Shown here: positions 57,485-64,000 of the stretch, in pieces
Layout of the letters: every line of letters starts with the position of its first letter
Position numbering within the stretch: position 1 is the stretch's first letter
From: Anaeromyxobacter sp.
GTDB lineage: Bacteria; Myxococcota; Myxococcia; Myxococcales; Anaeromyxobacteraceae
Direction: 5' to 3'
Length of the DNA stretch: 64,000 nt
Assembly (NCBI GenBank): GCA_016718565.1
Contig: JADKCZ010000018.1
Location: 335,001 to 399,000 of the forward strand
Translations under genes and position numbers: made by a program
Notes under the pieces: model-generated
Databases searched by the model: none
What the model saw: the letters and a program-made list of their open reading frames with translations, nothing else
Told to the model about the DNA's origin: nothing

Positions 57485-58210
57485 TCAGCGGTGGACGATC
57501 TCGCCCGACCCGCTCACCGAGACGCGCTCCACCTGGGCGCTGCCGCGCCAGAGGACGTCGCCGGAGCCGTTCACCTCTGCCGTGAAGGTGCCGCCCGCCA
57601 GCGTCACGCTCACGTCCCCCGAGCCCGACACCTCCACCTGGGCGCTGCGGGCGGTCAGGTCGGCGGCGCTGATGTCGCCGGAGCCCTCGACCTCCAGGCG
57701 GGCCGACTCGGCGGTGCCGGTGAGCCTCACGTCGCCCGAGCCGTCGATGGACGCCTGGAGCCGCCCCGCCGCGCCGCGCCAGGTGAGGTCACCGGAGCCG
57801 GCCACCGACAGCGCCAGGTCGCCCTGCCCGCCGTCGATGGTCACGTCGCCGGAGCCCTCGATGGCGAAGCTGCGCAGCGACGGGGTGGAGAGCTCCACCC
57901 GCCCCTCGCCGCGGTAGCTCATGTCGCTGGTGGAGATGACCAGGGTGTCGCCGTCGAGCCGCGTCTCGACCCGGCCCTGCAGGTTCTCGTCGATGGTGAC
58001 CGCCACGGCGGTGGGCGCCCCCACCTTGACCCGCACGTCGAGCGAGCCCTCCAGCCGGACGGCGGTGAACTCGCCGACCTGGCGGGGCTGGGTGACCTTC
58101 TTCCCGTCACCCCGCAGGCCGTCCCAGCCCCAGGCAGCGGCGGTTCCCGGCGTGGTGAGGACGGCGAGGGATGCGGCGAGGGCGAACGAGGCGGCGGCGC
58201 GAAGGCGCAT
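57485..58210 (-). CDS. Secreted DUF2807 protein with GSGD repeats
   Basis: 241 residues from ATG at 58210 with a signal peptide (SLAVLTTPGTAAAW). The mature part is a beta-helix: the motif GSGD recurs about every 20 residues (EGSGDVTIDG, AGSGDLTW, DGSGDVRL, EGSGDISA, SGSGDVSV, NGSGDVLW). This is the putative auto-transporter adhesin head GIN domain (DUF2807). Function unknown. No neighbour is clearly linked. Confidence 0.9.
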   Translation of the reverse strand: MRLRAAASFALAASLAVLTTPGTAAAWGWDGLRGDGKKVTQPRQVGEFTAVRLEGSLDVRVKVGAPTAVAVTIDENLQGRVETRLDGDTLVISTSDMSYRGEGRVELSTPSLRSFAIEGSGDVTIDGGQGDLALSVAGSGDLTWRGAAGRLQASIDGSGDVRLTGTAESARLEVEGSGDISAADLTARSAQVEVSGSGDVSVTLAGGTFTAEVNGSGDVLWRGSAQVERVSVSGSGEIVHR

Positions 58211-58361
58211 GCGGAGCTCCCGGCGAAAAGTTCGCGACGGGGCGGGCCAGGTGAACGACCCAGCCCGCACCCGCCACGGGTCTCTCTCCCCAGAGTGACT
58301 CCGTTTCCATACGCGTGGCCCGCGCGGTCTATTTCGCCCGCCCCATCCGAGCCGCCGCCCG

Positions 58362-59294
58362 CTACCTCGGGGGCGCTGGCTTGCCCAGCTCGGCCATCAC
58401 CGCCTGCAGGTCGGCCCAGGCGGCCTTCTTCTCGGCCGGGTTGCGCAGCAGGTAGGCCGGGTGGAAGGTCGGCATGAACCTCACGCCCTGGTAGCTGGCC
58501 CAGGTGCCGCGCAGCCGGGTGATGCCGGTGGTGGTCTGGAGCAGCGTCTGGACGGCGTGGTTGCCGAGCCCGACGATGACGCGGGGGCCCACCGCCTCGA
58601 TCTGCCGGCGCAGGAACGGCTCGCAGGCCTCGATCTCGTCCGGCTCCGGGTTGCGGTTGTCGGGCGGCCGGCACTTCACCACGTTGGCGATGTAGACCTG
58701 CTCCCGCCGGAAGCCCATGGCCTCGATCATCTTGGTGAGCAGCTGCCCGGCCTTGCCGACGAAGGGCTCGCCCTGCTGGTCCTCGTCGGCGCCCGGCCCC
58801 TCGCCGACGAACATCAGCTCGGCCTTGGGGTTGCCGGTGCCGAAGACCAGGGTGGTCCGGCCACCCGCCAGCTTGCAGCGGGCGCACTCGCCCAGCGCCT
58901 CGCGGATGGCGAGGAGCGGGCGGCTGCCGCAGCCCTTGTCGTTCAGGGAGTAGGCGGCGGGGCGGGCGTGAGGGGGTGAGGCCGGGGTCGGGGTCGGGGT
59001 CGGGGTCGAGGTCGGGGTCGAGGTCGAGGTCGAGGTCGGGGTCGAGGTCGGGGTCGAGGTCGGGGTCGAGGTCGGGGTCCGGGTCGAGGCCGGGGTCGAG
59101 GTCGGGATCGAGGCCCTGGTCGAGGCCGGGGCCGACGCCGCGGCCCGCGTCACCGGGGTCGCCGCCACCTTCCCCGCCGCGCCCGGGCGCGGCGGCGCCG
59201 GCACTTCGCGCACGCCGGCGTCCTTCAGCCACTCGAGGTGGCGCGCCACCTCTCCCGCGATCTCCCGCAGCGCCCGGCTCCGCTCGTCGCCCAC
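58362..59294 (-). CDS. Family 4 uracil-DNA glycosylase with a repeat-encoded linker
   Basis: 310 residues. Catalytic domain from residue 115: LGECARCKLAGGRTT, FVGEGPGADEDQQGEPFVG, NVVKCRPPDNRNP, EACEPF, GLGNHAVQTLL and TFHPAYLLRNP. Four Cys (two in the first motif, one each in KCRPP and EACEP) hold the 4Fe-4S cluster. An N-terminal helix (residues 1-35) is joined by a Thr-Pro/Thr-Ser stretch (residues 56-106) that is the hexanucleotide array. It removes uracil from DNA. Divergent from the phospholipase C gene. Confidence 0.92.
   Translation of the reverse strand: MGDERSRALREIAGEVARHLEWLKDAGVREVPAPPRPGAAGKVAATPVTRAAASAPASTRASIPTSTPASTRTPTSTPTSTPTSTPTSTSTSTPTSTPTPTPTPASPPHARPAAYSLNDKGCGSRPLLAIREALGECARCKLAGGRTTLVFGTGNPKAELMFVGEGPGADEDQQGEPFVGKAGQLLTKMIEAMGFRREQVYIANVVKCRPPDNRNPEPDEIEACEPFLRRQIEAVGPRVIVGLGNHAVQTLLQTTTGITRLRGTWASYQGVRFMPTFHPAYLLRNPAEKKAAWADLQAVMAELGKPAPPR
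58981..59131. repeat. Hexanucleotide array inside the uracil-DNA glycosylase gene
   Basis: About 25 units of GGTCGR type. On the minus strand they read ACC-TCG-ACC-CCG and give Thr-Ser-Thr-Pro. Changes in unit number keep the frame. Confidence 0.93.
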
Positions 59295-59361
59295 TCGAGG
59301 CTCCCTTCCGGTGCGGCGCGCGTTGCGGCCACCCGACGTCCGTCTCTATGCTGCCGCGGCG

Positions 59362-60306
59362 ATGCTCCTCCGCCGTGCCCTGCCCGCCGCCCTCGCCACC
59401 CTGGCGCTGCTCATCCTCGCCTGGCCCTCCGACGCCCTGGCCTGGGCCCCGCTGGCCCACCTCGGCTTCTCGGCGCAGGCCCTGGCCAGCCTGGGCCCGG
59501 TGCCGCCGGCGCTGCGCGGCCTGCTCGGCGAGTTCAGCAACGAGTTCCTCTACGGCTCGCTGGCCGCCGACATCGTGGTCGGCAAGAGCATGGCCCGGTT
59601 CGTCCACCATTGTCACAACTGGAAGGTCGGCTTCAACGTCCTCGAGGAGGCCGGGAGCGGGCCGGAGCAGGCCTTCGGCTGGGGCTTCCTGGCCCACCTG
59701 GCCGCCGACACGGTGGCCCACAACTACTTCGTGCCCTGGAAGATCATGGGCTCCTTCCACAAGCCCCGCAGCGGCCACGCCTACTGGGAGCTGCGCTACG
59801 ACCAGCGGCTCGACCCGGCGCTCTCCGACATGGCGCGGCGGGTCACCGGCGCAGGCACGCGCCTGCACGACCGCTTCCTGCGCCGCAACCTGGCCGGCGC
59901 CTCGGTCCTCCCCTTCCCGGTCTCGCAGCAGCTCTTCGGCTCGATGGTCCTCTCGGCCCGGCTGCGCCGCTTCCAGCAGGTCTCCCGCCTGGCGCTGGCC
60001 CGCGAGCGGCAGCTGCCGCTCGAGGACGACCTGATCGAGGAGACCAACGAGCTGGCGGTGGAGGCCATCCTCGGCCTGCTCCTGGAGGGCCCGCGCTGCG
60101 AGGCGGCCGGCGCCGACGCCACCGGCGAGCGCAACCTGGCCATGGCCGAGCGGATCCGCGCCGCCCTGGTGTCCCAGGTCAAGGCGCGGCGCCTCACCCC
60201 CGACGACGCCCAGGCGCTGGTGGCCGAGGGGCGCGAGGCCTTCCGGCGCGCCATCCACGGCACGCTGGTGCTGCCGCCGCGCCTGGCGCGGCTGGCCGCG
60301 GCCTGA
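59362..60306 (+). CDS. Zinc-dependent phospholipase C-like protein
   Basis: 314 residues from ATG at 59362. Signal peptide LLILAWPSDALA; the mature start WAPLAHLGF has the N-terminal Trp and His expected of zinc phospholipase C. Further ligands are suggested by ADIVVGK, HHCHNW, and FLAHLAADTVAHNYFVP. It may be a secreted phospholipase. The C-terminal half is helical. A distance of 67 bases separates it from the divergent uracil-DNA glycosylase gene. Confidence 0.85.
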   Translation: MLLRRALPAALATLALLILAWPSDALAWAPLAHLGFSAQALASLGPVPPALRGLLGEFSNEFLYGSLAADIVVGKSMARFVHHCHNWKVGFNVLEEAGSGPEQAFGWGFLAHLAADTVAHNYFVPWKIMGSFHKPRSGHAYWELRYDQRLDPALSDMARRVTGAGTRLHDRFLRRNLAGASVLPFPVSQQLFGSMVLSARLRRFQQVSRLALARERQLPLEDDLIEETNELAVEAILGLLLEGPRCEAAGADATGERNLAMAERIRAALVSQVKARRLTPDDAQALVAEGREAFRRAIHGTLVLPPRLARLAAA

Positions 60307-60584
60307 GGAGGCGCCACCTCGGGATCGGGCGGATGTCACCCAACGTCCGTGTTCACGCTCGGTCTTGATGGGGCGTGCCTGCCGATTTCGCTGGACGCAT
60401 TCCTGGAGCAGCGCGGCTTGCGGCCGGCACCTCCCGCCAGGCTGGCCCTCCACCCTCCGCTGCGGCCCTCCCTGCGGCCACGAAACCTCGCCCGGGGGGC
60501 CCGAAGAGCCCGGGCGAGATCGCCTCCCCTGACGCATCCTGGTGCGTTCCAGGAGGGCCCGGGAACGCGTGAGAGGATCTCTGC
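60307..60584. other. Spacer with two hairpins before the HNH gene
   Basis: No gene seen. CTCGCCCGGG at 60487-60496 and CCCGGGCGAG at 60509-60518 form a perfect 10-bp stem; ACGCA and TGCGT near 60533-60548 form another. They could be leader or terminator structures. Confidence 0.5.
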
Positions 60585-61916
60585 ATGAACGCCCTCCGCC
60601 CCGAGTCCCTGGCCGCCGCCGCCGCCTCCCCCTCCAGCCTCATCCTCGTCGCTCGCGAGCCCGAGTCCCCCTGGGACGCTCGCGGCTTCGGTGACCTCGT
60701 CCCGCCCGCCACGCTCGCCGAAGCCCGGGAGCGTCGAGATGAGCTCTCTCGGCTCCTGGGCCGCGAGCGGGCCGCCGCGGCCGACTTCCTGCTGGCCCTG
60801 GCCGACTTCGATCGGCGGCGTGGGTGGGAGCAGCTCGGCCACGCGAGCCTCTTCGCGTTCCTGACGCGGGAGCTCGGGCTATCGAACGCCGCGGCCTGGT
60901 ACCGGCTCACCGGGGCCCGCCTGCTCCCGAGGTTTCCCGCCGTCGAGGCGGCGCTCCGGAAAGGTCGCCTCTGCCTCACCGTGGTCGGGGAGCTCTCCAG
61001 GGTGCTCACCTCCGCCAACGCGGAGGAGGTGCTTCCCCGCTTCTTTGGCCGCTCCTCGCGGGAGGCCAAGGAGATCGTGGCCGCGCTCCTCCCCGACCCC
61101 GCCCCGCCTCGGCGTGACGTGGTTCGGGCCCTGCCCGCGCCCGTGCCGGCGGCGCCGTCGTGCCCCTCCGCGCCCCTCGCCCGGGTCGAGGGGGCCGCGC
61201 CATGCCTCGACGCCGCCGCGGCGCCGGCGCCTGCTCTGGCGACCGGACGACTCGAGGAACCATCGGCCGCGCCACTTCGCGCGCGCGAAGTGGTGCCGAC
61301 CCACCCCGCGCAGGGACCTGGCGCGGCAGTCCGCCCGCTCACCGATGACCTGCGGCGGCTTTCCGTCACGGTCTCGGCGCGGTTCCTCGAGAAGCTCGCC
61401 GCCGCCCGCACCGGCCTCTCCCACGCCCTCCCGGGCGCCACCACCGAGCAGATCCTGGAGACCGCGCTCGACCTGTTGCTGGAGAGGCAGGCCAGGCGCA
61501 AGGCGCTGGTGAAGCGGCCGCGGAAGACCAGGTCCGCGCCGCCTGCCTCGACCCTCGCCTCGACCTCGATCCCGACCTCGACCCCCGTCGTGGCCCTGGC
61601 CCCGGCCCTGACCGGCAGGTCTCACATCCCCGCCGAGATTGAACGGGAGGTCCGCCTCCGCGACGGGGACCGCTGCCAGTTCCCGCTCGACGCCGGCGGG
61701 GTGTGCGGCGCGACCTGGCAGGTCCAGCTGGACCACGTCCGGCCGCTCGCGACGGGCGGCACGACCACCGCTGCCAACCTCCGCTGCGCCTGCTCCTTCC
61801 ACAACCGGTACGCGGCGGAGCTGGCGCTGGGGCCCTTGGTCGCCGGCCACCGGAGGCGCAGGGTCCGCGGGCACCGCGAGGCGGTGGACCCTCAGGTCGA
61901 GGGCGGAGGGGCGTAG
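60585..61916 (+). CDS. HNH endonuclease domain protein
   Basis: 443 residues from ATG preceded by AGAGGA. N-terminal helical domain resembling the long helical regions of DUF222-HNH proteins (RREELSRLLGRERAAAADFL, ending; ELGLSNAAAWYRLTGARLLP). C-terminal HNH: CQFPLDAGGVCGATWQVQLDHVRPLATGG (parts), then NLRCACSFHNRYAAEL, with zinc Cys and metal His residues. Such proteins occur in many copies in Anaeromyxobacter. The region near codons 230-240 contains a perfect palindrome, and near 320-335 a short Thr-Ser array. It could be a selfish endonuclease gene. Confidence 0.85.
   Translation: MNALRPESLAAAAASPSSLILVAREPESPWDARGFGDLVPPATLAEARERRDELSRLLGRERAAAADFLLALADFDRRRGWEQLGHASLFAFLTRELGLSNAAAWYRLTGARLLPRFPAVEAALRKGRLCLTVVGELSRVLTSANAEEVLPRFFGRSSREAKEIVAALLPDPAPPRRDVVRALPAPVPAAPSCPSAPLARVEGAAPCLDAAAAPAPALATGRLEEPSAAPLRAREVVPTHPAQGPGAAVRPLTDDLRRLSVTVSARFLEKLAAARTGLSHALPGATTEQILETALDLLLERQARRKALVKRPRKTRSAPPASTLASTSIPTSTPVVALAPALTGRSHIPAEIEREVRLRDGDRCQFPLDAGGVCGATWQVQLDHVRPLATGGTTTAANLRCACSFHNRYAAELALGPLVAGHRRRRVRGHREAVDPQVEGGGA
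61272..61293. repeat. Perfect 22-bp palindrome in the HNH gene
   Basis: CCACTTCGCGC joined to GCGCGAAGTGG. The stem would be complete with no loop. It lies in coding sequence for PLRAREVV. Confidence 0.85.
61543..61590. repeat. Short hexanucleotide array in the HNH gene
   Basis: CCTCGACCCTCGCCTCGACC units encoding Thr-Ser and Thr-Leu between the helical and HNH domains. Degenerate, about eight units, of the same type as the other three arrays. Confidence 0.65.
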
Positions 61917-62770
61917 CACGGCCCAGCCGGCGGGAAGGCGATGCTGCCTTGGCCGCCCCAGGGCACGTCGAAGACGAGGCGGCCAGGTCCGTCGAAGCGC
62001 ACGCCCCGGGGCCACGTCGCGCCGTCCAGCGCGTCCCCGGGCACCCAGCCGAGAGGGAGGTCGACGATGATGGGGATCTCGCTCCTCGAGCCGTTCTCCC
62101 GGACCTCCTGCACGTGGAGCGTCGCCCAGCGGACCGGCCCTCCCCTCGCCGGCGTGTCCGCGGCGGCTCCGGCCTCGGCACCCGCCCACCAGGCACCACC
62201 GGGCTCAACGACCATCAAGAGGTGCCGCTCGTCCGGAGAGAACAGGCAGGGCGAGGCGCTCTCGCCGAGCAGGTAAGGGATCGTGGCGAGCGGCGCGGCA
62301 TCGGGCAGGGAGAACAGCACCCACCCCTCCTCGCTCTGTCCCGAGTAGATCCAGGCGGCGCCAAACCGTCCGGTCCCCGAGAGCACCAGCTCGAGCCCCG
62401 CGACGCCCCTGCGGGTGGAGAACGGGAGCGGCGCCGCCCGATGGAGCTCGAGCGACGGCCAGGCGCGAATGGACACCCCCACCTCGTCCTCGGCGGTCGC
62501 CGTCACGAGCCACAGGCCATCCGGGGTCCAGCGCGCGTCCGCCACCTCGGGGAGGAACTGGACGAGTCGTCCCGAGCCGACGTCCCAGATCCCGAAGGCC
62601 TCTTCGCTCCCTCGCTGGGCCAGCCGGATGACCGATCGCCCGTCGGGGTGGGGCCGGACCAAGGGCGTCCCGAATACACTCGCCTCCGGCCACGAGGCGC
62701 CGCGCCACCCCGGCGGCAGCTCGGGCCCCGCACCGCGAATGACGCCGCGCAGCCAGGGCAAGAGCGCCAC
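61892..62770 (-). CDS. Hypothetical protein with WD40-like repeats
   Basis: 292 residues from a GTG at 62770, four bases after the coaBC stop. It has blade-like pieces (SGRLVQFLPEVADARWTPDG, GASVFGTPLVRPHPDGRSVI ends, SGTGRFGAAWIYSG) that look like part of a beta-propeller. No signal peptide. Its end overlaps the HNH gene by 25 bases, tail to tail. Function unknown. Confidence 0.6.
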   Translation of the reverse strand: MALLPWLRGVIRGAGPELPPGWRGASWPEASVFGTPLVRPHPDGRSVIRLAQRGSEEAFGIWDVGSGRLVQFLPEVADARWTPDGLWLVTATAEDEVGVSIRAWPSLELHRAAPLPFSTRRGVAGLELVLSGTGRFGAAWIYSGQSEEGWVLFSLPDAAPLATIPYLLGESASPCLFSPDERHLLMVVEPGGAWWAGAEAGAAADTPARGGPVRWATLHVQEVRENGSRSEIPIIVDLPLGWVPGDALDGATWPRGVRFDGPGRLVFDVPWGGQGSIAFPPAGPCYAPPPST

Positions 62771-62774
62771 GCCC

Positions 62775-64000
62775 CTACCCCATCCCCGTCGCCTTTGGCC
62801 GCCGCCCCTCGAGCACCGGCAGGATCCAGTCGAGGATGGCCTCGGCCACCTTCTCCTTGGTGCCCTCGATCTCGGCCAGCTCGGTGGCCGAGACCAGCGC
62901 CACCCGGTTGGTGTCGGCGCCGAAGCCCGAGCCCGGCGTGCCCACCTTGTTGGCCACCACCAGGTCGCAGCGCTTGGTCTTGAGCTTCTCGCGGGCGTTG
63001 GCGATGACCCCGTCGGTCTCGGCGGCGAAGCCGACCAGCACGGGGCCACCGGGCCTTCCGCCCAGCCGCTCGCCGAGGCCGGCCAGGATGTCGGGGGTCC
63101 GGACGAGCTGCATGGTCTCGTCGCCCGGAGACTTCTTCTTCTTGCTCGGCGCGGCCACGGCCGGCCGGTAGTCGCTGACGGCGGCGGCGCCGATGAACAG
63201 GTCCATCGGCCCGGCCTCGGCCTCCACGGCGCGGGCCATCTGCTCGGCCGTCTCCACCCGCACGGTCCGCACGCCGCCCGGATCCGGCAGCGCGGTGGGG
63301 CCCGAGACCAGCACCACCTCGGCGCCGCGCCGCGCCGCCACCGCGGCCAGGGCGTAGCCCATCTTCCCGGACGACGGGTTGGAGATGAAGCGCACCGGGT
63401 CGATGGGCTCGCGGGTCGGCCCGGCGGTCACCACCACCCGGCGGCCCGAGAGATCGAGGGCGCCGAGCAGCCGGGAGGCGGCCACCGCGATCTCGCCGGG
63501 CTCGGCCAGCCGCCCCTCCCCGACGTCGCCGTCGGCCAGCACGCCGGCGCCGGGGCCCACCACGTGCCAGCCCCGGGCCTTGAGCGCCGCCAGGTTCTCG
63601 CGCACCGCCGGGTTCTGCCACATGCGGGTGTTCATGGCCGGCGCCAGCAGCACCGGGCAGGTCACCGCCAGCGCGGTGGTGGTGACGGCGTCGTCGCCCA
63701 TGCCGGCGCGCAGCCGGGCGATGAGGTCGGCGGTGGCCGGCGCCACCAGGAAGAGGTCGGCCTCCCGGGCCAGCTGCAGGTGGCCGTAGGAGCGCTCGGT
63801 GGACTCGTCGAGCAGGTCCACCACCACCGGGGCGCCCGTCAGGGCCTGGAAGGTGAGCGGCCCGACGAAGCGGGTGGCGGCCTGGGTCATGGCCACGCGG
63901 ACCCGGCCCCGCCCCTTCACCACCAGCCGCGCCACCTCGCAGGCCTTGTAGGCTGCGATGCCGCCGCCGACCCCCAGCACCACCGTCCGGTTCGCGAAGT
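62775..64000 (-). CDS. coaBC: Phosphopantothenoylcysteine decarboxylase/synthetase, 5' end outside window
   Basis: At least 402 residues; the frame is still open at the right edge and the true start is beyond it (NRTVVLGVGGGIAAYK). CoaC flavoprotein domain with GGGIAAYKACEVARL and LLAPAMNTRMWQNP; CoaB domain with TAGPTREPIDPVRFISNPSSG (parts) and VGFAAETDG. It makes 4'-phosphopantetheine from phosphopantothenate and cysteine in CoA synthesis. Confidence 0.95.
   Translation of the reverse strand, partial: FANRTVVLGVGGGIAAYKACEVARLVVKGRGRVRVAMTQAATRFVGPLTFQALTGAPVVVDLLDESTERSYGHLQLAREADLFLVAPATADLIARLRAGMGDDAVTTTALAVTCPVLLAPAMNTRMWQNPAVRENLAALKARGWHVVGPGAGVLADGDVGEGRLAEPGEIAVAASRLLGALDLSGRRVVVTAGPTREPIDPVRFISNPSSGKMGYALAAVAARRGAEVVLVSGPTALPDPGGVRTVRVETAEQMARAVEAEAGPMDLFIGAAAVSDYRPAVAAPSKKKKSPGDETMQLVRTPDILAGLGERLGGRPGGPVLVGFAAETDGVIANAREKLKTKRCDLVVANKVGTPGSGFGADTNRVALVSATELAEIEGTKEKVAEAILDWILPVLEGRRPKATGMG

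Overview
High-GC DNA, most likely from an Anaeromyxobacter-like member of the Myxococcota. This is inferred from the coding style, from myxobacterial-type PilZ proteins (one fused to an Hsp70), from an HNH protein of a type common in that group, and from Gly-Cys lipoproteins carrying WG-x-S-x-DVWAVG repeats. No rRNA or ribosomal protein gene is present to settle the taxonomy.

The window has two halves. Positions 1 to about 27,440 look like an integrated mobile element. Its right end is an initiator tRNA-fMet gene (27,440-27,516, minus strand) with a tyrosine recombinase just beyond the tRNA 3' end, followed by an excisionase-like HTH protein and a frameshifted replication-initiator-like gene. 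The left end lies outside the window. The cargo is: (i) a DISARM-like defence locus on the minus strand (10,631 to beyond position 1), made of a giant DEAD-box/DUF1998 helicase, a DrmD-type SNF2 helicase and an Eco57I-type adenine methyltransferase that runs off the left edge; (ii) a plus-strand module (11,083-18,281) with a DNA-binding protein, a conserved unknown protein, a MoxR AAA+ ATPase coupled to a VWA protein, a 36-residue peptide, a Rad52-type annealing protein and a RecB/Cas4-type nuclease; (iii) two tandem lipoproteins with 14 and 7 beta-propeller-like repeats; (iv) several unknown genes. A 16-bp palindrome, GTCTCRACGTYGAGAC, occurs in exact or near-exact form four times between 4 and 18 kb.

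Positions 27,500-64,000 look like ordinary chromosome: a zinc/manganese-type ABC uptake operon with an outer-membrane barrel, SCP2 protein, long-chain acyl-CoA ligase, TPR and VWA lipoproteins, guaA-guaB, a PilZ-Hsp70 fusion, DedA, a cyclic-nucleotide-binding protein, gamma-carbonic-anhydrase-like protein, VanZ, miaB, a CoxE-like VWA protein, a GH3 lipoprotein, Ste24-like protease, histidine kinase, RNA m5U methyltransferase, PilZ, SAM hydrolase, acetoacetate CoA-transferase with thiolase, DUF2807 protein, family-4 uracil-DNA glycosylase, zinc phospholipase C-like protein, HNH protein and coaBC.

Two patterns cut across genes. Frame-breaking indels (seven by hand translation, mostly in short G/C runs) and one in-frame amber codon fall almost entirely in the mobile half, which suggests either decay or poorer base accuracy there. 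A hexanucleotide microsatellite (consensus YCGACC) recurs at four chromosomal loci; in two coding loci it supplies Thr-Pro/Thr-Ser segments to otherwise unrelated proteins.
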